Source: Mesostigma viride
Lineage: Eukaryota; Streptophyta; Mesostigmatophyceae; Mesostigmatales; Mesostigmataceae
NCBI GenBank assembly: GCA_009746045.1
Contig: RPFO01000115.1
Span: forward strand, 802,474-866,473
DNA length: 64,000 bases
Reading direction: 5' to 3'
Positions 22,164 through 31,705 of this stretch are shown one piece after another. Position 1 is the first letter of the stretch; every line of letters begins with the position of its first letter. A model generated the notes under the pieces. It saw only the letters and a list, made by a program, of their open reading frames with translations, was not told the origin of the DNA and made no database searches. The position numbers and the translations under genes are program-made.

Positions 22164-23949
22164 TGTCTATCTACCCAGAAAAAGGCCTCAATTGAGGCCT
22201 TTTTATAAATTGGGTGTTGCATGTAATTACAATGAGACAACAAACTTTATTCCAAATATGAGGATAGGTCATGCATTATTATGATTGTTTTGGGGTTCCC
22301 AGCACTTAACATCAGTCATATATGCCCAATACCTATTTAATTATGATTTAATAAAACAGGGTGTCGCTGCGGCGGCACCATGAACACAACATGACCATAG
22401 GTATATGCATAAAAAAGGCGCTAGTACTCAGTTCCCTCTGCCTTTGACGTGTCTTTCGGACCTTACGAGGTTTCCCCACGACACGGTAAGCATGGCATGA
22501 CATGGCATGCTCGATCCAAAGGGACCACGCACACACACTTCCGACGGGGCTGTCGCGGAGCACTGCAGGCAGCATTAGCCTGCCATGGGTATTGCACGTA
22601 ACTACAAGGAATCCACAGCCTCTATAATCAACACGCACAATGATCATGCATTATAATGATAGTTGTGACCTTCCAAGCGCATAAGCGCACTCACCAAGCC
22701 TCAATACCGACGCAGTTATAATACTTTCCAACAAGGTGATGCTCTTAAGGTAGCACATGAACAGCATGGCAAGATATACAAGCATGCATGGACACTCATA
22801 ACCAGTTATCTAGACGTCTAGCCTATTTGGGGGCCCTTCCAAGGCTGGCCTGTGACATGGGCACCGTAGCAGGAACTATCATGCTTCTTACAGAGGGCAC
22901 ATACGCTTACACAACGGGGCCCAGCCGCAGAGTGCAGCACAACGTAATAACCTGCCTTGAAGTGACACCGGCCAGGTGCCGGTAAACAACAAGAAACTGG
23001 CAGCGTTACAAACCAAACGATAATACAAACCTTCTCCTACCTGGATGCAGTCAACTTTCACACGCATCGACTCATGGCATCATGAAGTGCGCAATAACAC
23101 GAGCAGTGGAGGTGGCTGCGACAGGAGCGCTGGCCAAACTCGACTTCTTTAAGCTATCCGGGACCAGCGCAGGCCGCTCCTCCTGCCGGACAGTAGCTCC
23201 ATGCATCGTCCTTTGACGTATGAAAACGGCTGCCAACGCCCGGGCCAGAGCTCCTTGCTTACGAGCGCTCCCATAGCCGGGCGCGCGCGCGTTCTCGCTG
23301 TCCGCAACCCAGTTTTTCCTACCTAAAAACACCCCTTCTCTACCTACGGATACACGCCAGAAGGCTCGAAAATAGCCAGTGCCCCTTTAGTCACGGCTGC
23401 CCCAACATCCCCCCCCACCGTTCCGCTAATCTCCTTCCCAGCATATCGAAGCACCGGCCTGCTGGCAGGCGCACTATCAACGCCATCTACGCCCCATCTG
23501 AATTTCACTAACCTGGCATTCAGCACACAAATAACGACCCCACGAATTTAAAAATCGACTTTTGACCCATTTAGCGGTCGCGCTAGCTTCACGGATAATT
23601 TATCTGTCCAACGCGCTTCATACTGGTCGAAATGATGCACGGACGTGGCCACACGGTCTTTTTTACTCGAGGCCGCCATGGTCGTGCATTCGTGAAAATT
23701 CATCGTCCGGTTGCACGAAAGTGGCCAAAATAGGTACTTTTCCACCTCACATATCTTTCAGTAACCGTCGACCCCTGTCGACCCCAATGGGTCAGGACGC
23801 TCAGCACATATACCAGATTCGCGCCACTGGGGCCGGACGACCCATAGGACCGGTCCTTCCCGCCAAAATAACCATCCCCAGGTGACCTTGGTGAAAAAGG
23901 CCTCAATTGAGCCAAAAGGCCTCAATTGAGGCCTCTGGGTAAATAGACA
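22164..23949. mobile_element. TIR DNA transposon (1.79 kb) in the reverse transcriptase
   Basis: A 4-bp duplication AAAT (22160-22163, 23950-23953) flanks it. The termini are TGTCTATCTACCCAGA and, inverted at the right end, TGTCTATTTACCCAGA. Immediately inside both ends is the perfect palindrome GGCCTCAATTGAGGCC, embedded in a 26-bp palindrome at 22179-22204 and present in two copies, one imperfect, at 23894-23934. Precise removal restores the RT frame from GHLTGN into ALPQ. No transposase was recognised in the interior, so this is probably non-autonomous; the superfamily is undetermined. Minus-strand frames at 23072-23745 (Ala/Arg-rich) could be captured host sequence, but I could not identify them. 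Confidence 0.8.
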
Positions 23950-23953
23950 AAAT

Positions 23954-25855
23954 GCCCTGCCCCAGATCTCACCTGATCTTCGCAACCCCAGGTTCAAAGA
24001 CATTGCCCACTTGTGTGACACTACCAGGGTGGTCTTCAGGACTTGTGTGGTCGTCTACCTGGACGACATTCTGGTACACTCTCGTACCTTCAGAGAGCAT
24101 CTGGAGAACGTGGAGGAGGTCCTTAAGGTGATCCATCAGTATCATCTGTCGGTGAAGAGGTCCAAGGTGGAGTGGGGCCAAGAGGTGAAGTTTCTGGGCT
24201 ACCAGCTGAGTGCTGCAGGTATGACTCCTGAGGCCAGCAAGGTCTCTGCTGTTTTGGAGTGGCCTGTGTTGAAGTCAGCTCATGATGTCAAATCCTTTCT
24301 GGGCCTGGTGGGCTGGTACCGACGGTTCATCCCTGACATGGCGGCCATCTCTGGTCCCCTGTTAGCCCTGCTCAAGAAGGATGTTCCCTTTGAGTGGACT
24401 GCAGCATGCCAGCAAGCTTTTGATGTGTTGAAGCAGAAGCTTACCACTGCTCCCTTGTTGGTGGGCCCCAACCCAGACTTGCCATACCAGGTTAGGTCTG
24501 ATGCCTCACAGGGTGCTATTGGTGCAGTACTAATGCAAGATCATGGCAAGGGTCCTCAACCAGTGGAATACATGTCCAGGAGTATGACGTCTGCAGAACG
24601 TAACTACCCTGTTCATGAGCAGGAGCTGCTGGGATTGGTGGTGGCCTGTCATAAGTGGGAACACCTACTGAAGGGGGCTCAGTTTTCTGTGGCCAGCAGC
24701 GCCAAGGATGGACAGGGCAACGAGTCTATTACCCTGATGACTGACCACAGGCCCTTGGTACATGTGTTGGAACAGACTCGGATGAGTAAGAGGATGGCTG
24801 GATGGATGGAGTTCCTGGGGGGGTTCGGACCTTTCTCTGTGAGGTACATTCCTGGTACGCAGAATGTGGTGCCTGACGCCCTGTCCAGGAGGAGGGATTT
24901 AATGGGGAGTTTTCATGAGGACTTGGACATCTGTGCTGCCCTGATTTCTGTGGTAGAGTGTGGAGCCTTGACTAGAGCTCAGGCCAACAACCAGAAGGTT
25001 TCTCAACTGTTGACACCACCTGTAGGGAATAACGGTGGTCCCGTGATGCTCATCGACCAGGGCTCTGTCCCAGAGTTGACAGGCGTCCAGGAGGGTGTCC
25101 AGTCACTGTCTGACAGTCTTAGGAGAAGTCCTGACGGTGTGGTGCCCACTCCCACAGTGCAGCCTGGTGAAGGAGACCCTGCTAGGCGCAGCAGAGGTAG
25201 GCCCAGAAAGTGGGTCATGGACCCTGCGTTGGTAGGCCGGTCCAAGGTGTTGGCCTCTCAGGTGATGGCAAGGCCAAAGGGGCCTATAGCTACTACTGTC
25301 TCATCCAAGCAGTTGGTGGCTAGCCCTGGGCAGGAAGAGGAGATGCAGATGCAGCCCCTGGGACCTGACAAGGACCTGGTGTTGCCTAATCCTTTAAATA
25401 TTTCCCTGCTGGACGTCATCAAGGCCTTCACCAAGACGGAGGACATGGCTACTGCAGCTATTCAGAGGGGCAACTTTGGCAATAGACCTGTAGAATACTG
25501 GGAGGGCGTTCTGTATGTTCACACTCATGATGCAGAGCATACGGTGACTAGGAAAGTGTATGTGCCTGAGATGGCCATTCCCACAGTGTTACACTGTTTC
25601 CATGACGATGTGACTGCGTGTCATCCTGGTTATGCTAAGCTACTTCATGAGGTGCAGCAGAGATTTTGGTGGCCTGGCCTTTATCAGGATGTTAAGGCCT
25701 ACGTGGATTCTTGTGACTCCTGCCAGAGAAACAAGGTCAGGAACCAAGCCACGCCCATCTTTCCCATGGCTATGCCCATTCCCCTGCGTCCTTGGATCAG
25801 TGTGACTATGGATTTTATAAATCTGTGGTCTCCCCATGTCAGATGGTGGCAATGA
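23954..25855 (+). pseudogene. pol: pol: RT C-terminal half, RNase H, and start of integrase
   Basis: An open frame of more than 600 codons. It begins with the RT active-site block VVVYLDDILVHSRTF (24046-24090; YLDD), then the connection SFLGLVGWYRRFIPD. RNase H follows with its acidic residues in RSDASQGAIGAV, EQELLGLVVA, TDHRPLVHVL and NVVPDALSR. A linker carries an AT-hook-like RRSRGRPRKW (25184-25213). The integrase zinc finger is H-x-H/C-x-C type (HDDVTACHPGYAKLL, FWWPG, CDSCQRNKV). The first core Asp is in VTMDFIN. The frame then shifts by one base in a CCCC run at about 25835 and stops at 25855. Confidence 0.9.
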
Positions 25856-26059
25856 CAGGATCCTTGTGGTCATGGACAGACTTTCCAGGATGTGCCATCT
25901 GATTCCTTGCAACACTCATCTCACCGCTGCACAGTGTGTGGATTTGTTTATGAAGGAGATCTACCGTCTGCACGGCATGCCTAGAGTTATCATCACTGAT
26001 CAGGACCCCCTTTGGTTGTCAGGGTTTTGGAAGTCATTCTTTGACATCCTAGACACTAA
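25836..26059 (+). pseudogene. pol: pol: integrase core, first part, interrupted by family-B element
   Basis: Continues the integrase in a new frame: DRILVVMDRLSRMCHLIP, then ITDQDPLWLSGFWKSF with the second catalytic Asp (TDQD). It is cut after FDILDT by the family-B insertion, whose 10-bp target duplication TAGACACTAA occupies 26050-26059. Confidence 0.85.
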
Positions 26060-28018
26060 TTAATTAATTAATTAATTAAACTCGTGCTCCCGTTGGGGAG
26101 TCACGGAGCACCGAAGTGCTTTTAATCCCTGTGTGTGCACTACAGGAGAAAGGGCAGAGACCCCCAGTCTCCTTCATGCCAAAGGCATGCCACAGCTGCA
26201 ATCGGGCGCGGCTAGCGAAAAGGACAGGCTAACGATCCGGCAAACTGTGGGTGCAATAAGACCCATGTGAGCATATCATAGCAAGGAGCGTGGGCAAGTA
26301 ATCTGAACATAGCCAGGGCGTAGCATGGCTGTACTAGGACTAGGCTAAGGCTATGGCTGGTTGTGTACCGTGCGTTGGCGGCACGTGACTAGGTGTGTTG
26401 GCACAGCTAGGCATGGCTGCCTTAGCGGCAGTGACGCCAATGGTTACAAGCTAGGGCTATTGCTATTCTAGCCCGCTGGGGGCGTCCACATCTTGTGGTT
26501 GATCATCAGGTCCCCGCCCCTCCAGTACACCTTGGGCTTCTGGGGGTCCTGCTTATGGCGGAGGTATTCCGGCCACAGGTCGCGTCGCTGCTGTTGCTGA
26601 GCGGGGGTGAGGTCGTCATCCAGCGTCCAGGTGAGGTCGTGCAACCGCTTGCGACGAGAGAGGAACCGCTGCTTATCCTCAGGGGAGGGGAAGGTGAGTA
26701 GGACTGGTGGGGGGGCCGCCTTGTCCCGTGAGTGGGGAAGGCGGTGGCACCCACGCAGTTCTACCTCACCTACCAGGCCCATGAGGGTAAGAAGCTGGTT
26801 CTTGAGCTCGTCAGCAAGAGAGGTTGACGTCTCACCTGGCTTCTGGGGGAAGCGACGTAGCACCACTCGGCACTCGCGGCGAGCGCGATCGGTGACCTCC
26901 CGTTGCTGGGCCTGGCGGTGGTCCTCCAGCTCCTGGAGCTTTGTGGCGATGGCGTCGGTGGTGGAGGCGGTCGCTGACCGCAGCAGGTCCGCGTAGGAGA
27001 GCGGCGGGAGGTCGCCAGCATCCTGCCGGGGTGGCTGGGATGCAATGGTGGCCGTCTGCTCCGCTATCTTGGGGACCTGTGTGGCCAGGGCCTCGGTGTG
27101 GGCGGTGATGGCCTCAAGCTTCTTCAGGAGCACGCCACACTTGCCCTCCACCTGGTTAAGGCGAGAGACAAGTGCAGCATGCGTTTCCGAAGCCTGCGCC
27201 GTGGTGTGTAGCGCCGTGAACTGGGGTTGTAGCTTGTGGACGACCTTGGTTTCCACGTTGGAGACCCGGGCCTCGACCGTGTTGAGCGTGGTGTTCAGCG
27301 ATGTCAGCTGCTCGGCCAGCGGCCAGGTCACGTGCTCCTCCAGCACTGCGCGGATGTCATCCTTGCCGAGGGAGGAAGCCGATGGCGCTGCCGGCTGTGC
27401 GGGGGCTGGGGTGCGGAGCGTTCTGGTGATGTCGCCGAGGCGGATCTGGAATTGGCTGGTCAGGATAATCAGGCGTTGTTGTACTTCGTTCAAAGCATAG
27501 AGCCAGGACATGTCTCCATTGTAGTCGATAGCCGCCCCCTTCCTGGGCACGAAGAGCTTCCGCTCCTGTTCGAGGAACTGGAGAACCTCAATGCATTCCT
27601 GCGGCGACAACTCTTGCCACTCGGTGAGGGAGAATCGTCGGTCGCCGGGGAGGAACTCGCTCCATTTTCGATCGTGGCAGGGTTTCTTGGGCTCAGGCGA
27701 GGCGCTTGGCGAGGGTTTGGCGGGTAAGCCTGTCGGCTGAACAATGGCGAGGGCGAGAGGGTTGGGCTGGGCGCTGGGAAGCTGTGCCAGCTCCTTTTCC
27801 AGCCCTCGTTTTGCTTTGGGAGTCGTCATAGCTGGTCACGTGCGTAACTTTGTCTATACTGCGTGGCAGCCGTAACCGTTTATACTGGCAAGTGCGTCTT
27901 AGAAAGGCGCATCGAATGCAAGTGGTCTGACCGAATTTGGGGCTCAGACGCAAAAGATCTGAACTCCGCCGTCAGCCATACCGCCGTCAGCCATTTTCGT
28001 TCAACTTCGGAAATTGCT
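26060..28018 (-). mobile_element. Intact family-B ORF1-only LINE-like element
   Basis: It is flanked by a perfect 10-bp duplication TAGACACTAA (26050-26059, 28019-28028). In minus orientation it has a roughly 190-bp 5' UTR, one complete 453-codon ORF and about 400 bp of 3' UTR. The 3' end has a short hairpin (AGCAC-TTCG-GTGCT) and a terminal (TTAA)n tail. Its 1,959 bp have no room for reverse transcriptase or endonuclease. The structure says LINE-type retrotransposition; the content says it must use another element's RT. It is functionally comparable to mammalian HAL1 (half-LINE). Confidence 0.9.
26468..27829 (-). CDS. L1-ORF1p-like RNA-binding protein of family-B element (453 aa)
   Basis: Uninterrupted frame from MTTPKAKRGLEKELAQLP to a stop after WTPPAG. 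Residues 1 to about 60 are Pro/Ser-rich with a basic patch. Residues 150 to about 340 are Leu/Gln/Thr-rich and heptad-like (coiled coil, e.g. LNTTLNTVEARVSNVETKVV). About 345-405 looks like an RRM fold (CRVVLRRFPQKPGETSTSLA, LRGCHRLPHSRDKAAPPPVL). About 405-453 looks like the ORF1p C-terminal domain (WTLDDDLTPAQQQQRRDLWP, VYWRGGDLMI). L1 ORF1p trimerises by its coiled coil and coats element RNA, and the same role is inferred here. It shares its C-terminal half with the family-A proteins. No zinc knuckle and no enzymatic domain are present. Confidence 0.85.
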   Translation of the reverse strand: MTTPKAKRGLEKELAQLPSAQPNPLALAIVQPTGLPAKPSPSASPEPKKPCHDRKWSEFLPGDRRFSLTEWQELSPQECIEVLQFLEQERKLFVPRKGAAIDYNGDMSWLYALNEVQQRLIILTSQFQIRLGDITRTLRTPAPAQPAAPSASSLGKDDIRAVLEEHVTWPLAEQLTSLNTTLNTVEARVSNVETKVVHKLQPQFTALHTTAQASETHAALVSRLNQVEGKCGVLLKKLEAITAHTEALATQVPKIAEQTATIASQPPRQDAGDLPPLSYADLLRSATASTTDAIATKLQELEDHRQAQQREVTDRARRECRVVLRRFPQKPGETSTSLADELKNQLLTLMGLVGEVELRGCHRLPHSRDKAAPPPVLLTFPSPEDKQRFLSRRKRLHDLTWTLDDDLTPAQQQQRRDLWPEYLRHKQDPQKPKVYWRGGDLMINHKMWTPPAG

Positions 28019-28028
28019 TAGACACTAA

Positions 28029-28939
28029 GCTGGCCTTCGGTGTGGCATACAGGTGTGCCAGTACTGGGGCGGTGGAGAGGATGAACCGAATCGTCAGGGA
28101 GTGTCAAAAGCACTATTGTACCCACGACAACAAGGACTGGGACAAGAAGCTACCTTTCATAGAATTCGCCATCAACAACTCTCCTCTGGCTCCTCACCAT
28201 GCAGATGTCCCCCTTTGTAATCTGCAATGGTCAGTGTCCCCTGACACCATTCGACTTGGAACTGCCTGACAGAGACGCTGAAGGCCCTTTCCAGCGACGT
28301 CTTGGTTCAGTCCAGCAGTTGTTGGCTTCCTTCCAGGAGGCTCACAGCATCGTGGCTACCCAGATGTTGAGGACACAGGACAAGTACCTGACTAACGCCT
28401 GGCAGCAGACGGTGGCCAGTCATTCCTTTGTAGTTCCTGGGGACTTGGTGCTGTTGGAAGCCAACAGAGTGCTGCCTGAGAAGGAGCAGTGCAGGAAACT
28501 GCAACCACTCTGGTTGGGTCCTTACCCAGTGTTGGCAACCTTCCACTATGGTACAGTGGTCCAGGTCCAAGTGCCTTCTCACTGGAAGCTCAGGAATAAT
28601 ATTTTTCACCTAGCCCAGCTGAAGCTGTACAGGCGCAACACCTTACCAGGCAGATTGTCTGCCCCTTTGCCTTATGAATTGGATTCTGAGGGGGAGAAGA
28701 TCTATGAAGTGGAGCGGTTGTTGGCTCACAGGGTGAAGGGGAAAGGTCGTACCAAACAGTTGCAGTTTAAGGTACACTGGAAGGGAGAGCTAGAGGTGAC
28801 TGCTACGTGGCTGTGGTTGTCTGATCTCACCAACAGTCACTCTGCTGTACTAGAGTATTGTCAGCGTCATGGTATCACCTTGCCTGAGTGGTATGTCATG
28901 GGCTCTGAGCGGTGTGCTCCCCTTCATAGCTCCCAGTGA
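28029..28939 (+). pseudogene. pol: pol: integrase end and chromodomain
   Basis: After the insertion the integrase resumes with KLAFGVAYRCASTGAVERMN; the Glu of VERMNR is the third catalytic residue. A frame change at about 28200 leads into MSPFVICNGQCPLTPFDLEL and the C-terminal SH3-like GDLVLLEANRVLPEKEQCRK. At 28698-28880 a chromodomain follows: YEVERLLAHRVKGKGRTKQL, FKVHWKGELEVTATWLWLSD. Chromodomains steer integration to marked chromatin in chromoviruses. The frame ends at 28939. Confidence 0.85.
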
Positions 28940-28987
28940 GCACTGCTAACACCTCTTTTTGGTGTTTTGTGTCTGTGGTTGCCAGCC

Positions 28988-30249
28988 ATGGCCGACTCCC
29001 ATCCTGAGGGGACACCCAGGCCACCTGCACGAACCCAAGAGGACGTGAGGGCTACGTATGTCTTTCAGCACGACTACGCTGGCCCCAGAGCCACGGGCCC
29101 TTCGATCCAGGAAGACGCTGGGTTTGTGGAAGCCCATTTTCTCAATCTGTTCCAGCGTATGGTACATGATCAGCAACGGCACGAGCAGCGTCACGGGGCC
29201 TTGATAACCAGGTTGATTAATGTGGAGGGTCTGGTTACTCAGATGGCAGAACACTTGAGGGCTGGGCACATTCCAACTGTGGGTTCTGCTGTGCCTGCAG
29301 TTTCTGAGGCTCCAGTAGCTCAGGGGGCTATCCCCACCCCGGTGGTCTCAGTCCCCTCTCCTACGGAGGCTCCTCCACCCCCTAAGGTGGTGGTACACTT
29401 GCCCAGGTCAGCTGTCCCAACAAACAGGTGGAGCAGTTCTTGGACCACCGTAATTGTGCTCCTGGACAGTGCGAGTGGTGTAAATCCTTGTACACAGCCA
29501 TGCAGGCATTGGATCAGACAGTGGTGGAGGAGGGTGAACTAGTACCTGAGGGTATGGTAGAGTTGGCCCTTGACTGTCTGCCCCCCAGTCTCTGTGAGAT
29601 TGGGTCACCTATGGTGGCTTACATTATGCACACCGTCTTTGCAGTGTACCCGTGGCCTTCGTTTGACATGAGGCCGGTGGAGGGCCAGGACTTGATGGAG
29701 GCTCTGCCCAGTGACCTGAGACTCGCCTTTGCAGGGCTCAAGCCAGTTGGATATTCCCAGACCTACACTGAGCTACTTGAGCAGGCTGTCAAGCAGGGAG
29801 AGTTTGACCTTACTCCGTCGTCCAACTGCTCTGTGATGTCTTGTTTTCCACACAAGGACAGCACAGTCTTTGTGGGGCTGCAGTTACCAAAGTTCCCTAA
29901 CGAGCTGAGGGCCAGGCTCACACCTTTGAGGGTGCTGGTACCCATCTTGGGCGCCAGGTGGGGGCCTATCAAGGCCTTTCTACAGCTGTGGTGGGCCTAT
30001 AGCAGCTGGCTATGTCGCCATAAGACTGCCAGTGGCTGGGTCTTCGATCCCCTCCGACAGGCTGTGGTCACTCTGTCCTACCCTGCCCAGTGCAGTAGGT
30101 TTTCAGCTGAGTTGGGCAAGGCTGCTGAGACCTGCTTGGATATTCAGGTCAGCAGGAACTGGCCAGATCTGGTGTCCATGGTGGAGCATTTCCCAGTGTT
30201 TGGAACGAGGGGGAAGGATATGAAGAAGGGGGATTGGTTCACTCTGTGA
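28988..30249 (+). pseudogene. Extra 3' ORF of the chromovirus, unknown function
   Basis: A second gene between the chromodomain stop and the 3' LTR. It starts MADSHPEGTPRPPARTQEDV at 28988. It has a helical, charged segment (LFQRMVHDQQRHEQRHGALI), a Pro/Val-rich stretch, a frame change at about 29420, then about 275 codons to 30249, including CAPGQCEWCKSLYTAMQALD and WGPIKAFLQLWWAYSSWLCR. I see no signal peptide, convincing transmembrane hairpin or known domain, so calling it env would be unsupported. Its position resembles accessory 3' ORFs of some plant and algal gypsy elements. Confidence 0.65.
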
Positions 30250-30613
30250 AGGGTTCCAGGATGGTTGGAGATGGGCTGTGGAGTGAGGTGGGGATCCAGA
30301 ATGGAGGCGACCAGTTCTGATGTCCAGTCCAGATTTCCAGCAATGACAGTTCTGAGTTCATGGTAGCTTTGCAGTTGTATTATCCAGGCATGGTTGCCTG
30401 TGTGTTAGTCACTTGATGACATTTCATCTGTGGGTGAATTTGTCTTATTCAGGGTTGACATGATCAGATGATACTGAGATAGGAGGCCCTTTGGGGATGT
30501 AAAAACCCACTTGCTTGTCCCAAGAGGTGGTGGACTTCCTGTTTATTGTTGTGTTGTTTTGTGGAGGTTGTTGTTTTATTCTTCTTGGCTTCTAGGAACT
30601 GGGAGTTCCTGTC

Positions 30614-30627
30614 TTGAGGGGGAGATA
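30614..30627 (+). promoter_or_regulatory. Polypurine tract
   Basis: GAGGGGGAGATA lies immediately before the 3' LTR; its position and composition match the plus-strand primer of LTR retroelements. Confidence 0.7.
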
Positions 30628-31330
30628 TGTAACAACCAAATGTTACATCCAAAGTTTTCCTACTGTTGAATCTTATTATGAGTTCTTTAGGACAATTATT
30701 TGAGAAGTTAGGAGGCTTCGACGTCTGATAGATATTGGGCCTGCTGAGATCTGTCGAATCTATTGTTCTACCCTCATTGGTCGTGGCCTGATCCACGTAG
30801 GGTACTTTGCATGGTGTTGTTTAGTCAGTCATGGATTCTCTGCAGTACCGTTGTACCTGGTGGATTTGGTTCCAGGTCATTGAGATTTCGTATGTGCTGG
30901 CTTTGTGTTGTGTGGAGGATTCGGAGGCTAAGATCTTATCTTGAGTGATCCTCACTTTTGATTGGTCCTTCCGGGTTAGGGTTGGATGGATGCTGCGTGC
31001 ACGATGACTTTTATCCTGTTTGGGGCGGCCGTGCATGTGTGCGTACGTGAGAGCTAAAGCTATGGTGTAATTCAAGGGTTTCCTTGTTTCATCAATCAAA
31101 CAACCCTTGCCAAAAGTCAACTATAACTTCAACAGATAGTCGACTTGGATATAACTTGTCTGTTGTGTCTAACAAGGGTGGGGACTCATTCCCTTAACTG
31201 TTGAAGATCCATCTTCATTGCTTCTCTGGACGTGAAGTTATCTGTCGCGACTCCAACCCAGGTATAAAGATCTTTTCACGCTAATGTTGATACTGAGGCT
31301 GTTGCAAACACAACATTTTTAGTTGTTACA
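30628..31330 (+). repeat. 3' LTR of the chromovirus
   Basis: 703 bp, TGTAACAACC to GTTGTTACA, followed by the target duplication CTCAG at 31331-31335, which matches 18144-18148. Confidence 0.95.
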
Positions 31331-31484
31331 CTCAGGCTCCTGGAGAGGCCTTTGGGCTTTGTATATTCTCCCAAACATGCGCCTCTTCAAATGAGATCCA
31401 AGCCTATCTGTGGCCACGTACTGGACCATGGGGCAGCCCTACCACGTGCACCCGCTATTTAATGCTTTTGCTATGTCAAAGCTT

Positions 31485-31705
31485 TATTGCACCCACAGGG
31501 GATCGATGCCGGATCGTTTGGACGGGTCCAATTGTACGTGCACCCTGTGGCATGCCCGTGGCATGAGGGCCGGATTGAGGGGGGGGCTCTGCCCCCTGCC
31601 CACTGTGCACACGTACTCAGGGATATTAGGAGCACTCTGGTGCTTCTTGACTCCCCAATGGTAGCACGTACGTGTTTCACTTTAATCCATTAATGAATTA
31701 ATGGC
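31485..31705 (+). mobile_element. 3'-end fragment of a family-B-like element
   Basis: The end of the segment (from about 31617) repeats the family-B terminus: CAGGGATATTAGGAGCAC, hairpin AGCAC-TCTG-GTGCT, TTGACTCCCCAA, then an ATTAATGAATTAATGG tail. It is in plus orientation and more diverged than the copies at 3376 and 26060. Confidence 0.55.

Larger units (their letters stand above)
18149..31330 (+). mobile_element. Ty3/gypsy chromovirus LTR retrotransposon, with two nested insertions
   Basis: Complete element: 703-bp LTRs, 5-bp target duplication CTCAG on both sides, a primer-binding site, gag with a CCHC knuckle, protease, reverse transcriptase, RNase H, integrase, chromodomain, an extra 3' ORF and a purine tract. 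The order RT-RNase H-IN makes it Ty3/gypsy, and the chromodomain makes it a chromovirus. A TIR transposon (22164-23949) splits the RT, and an ORF1-only retroelement (26060-28018) splits the integrase. Without them the element is about 9.4 kb. The LTRs differ at only one visible base, so insertion was recent, yet gag-pol is broken by several frameshifts. This copy is not autonomous as read. Confidence 0.95.

Noticed and set aside
28988-30249. Retroviral-type envelope gene
   Set aside because: No signal peptide, furin-like site or clear membrane anchor; kept as an unknown 3' ORF.
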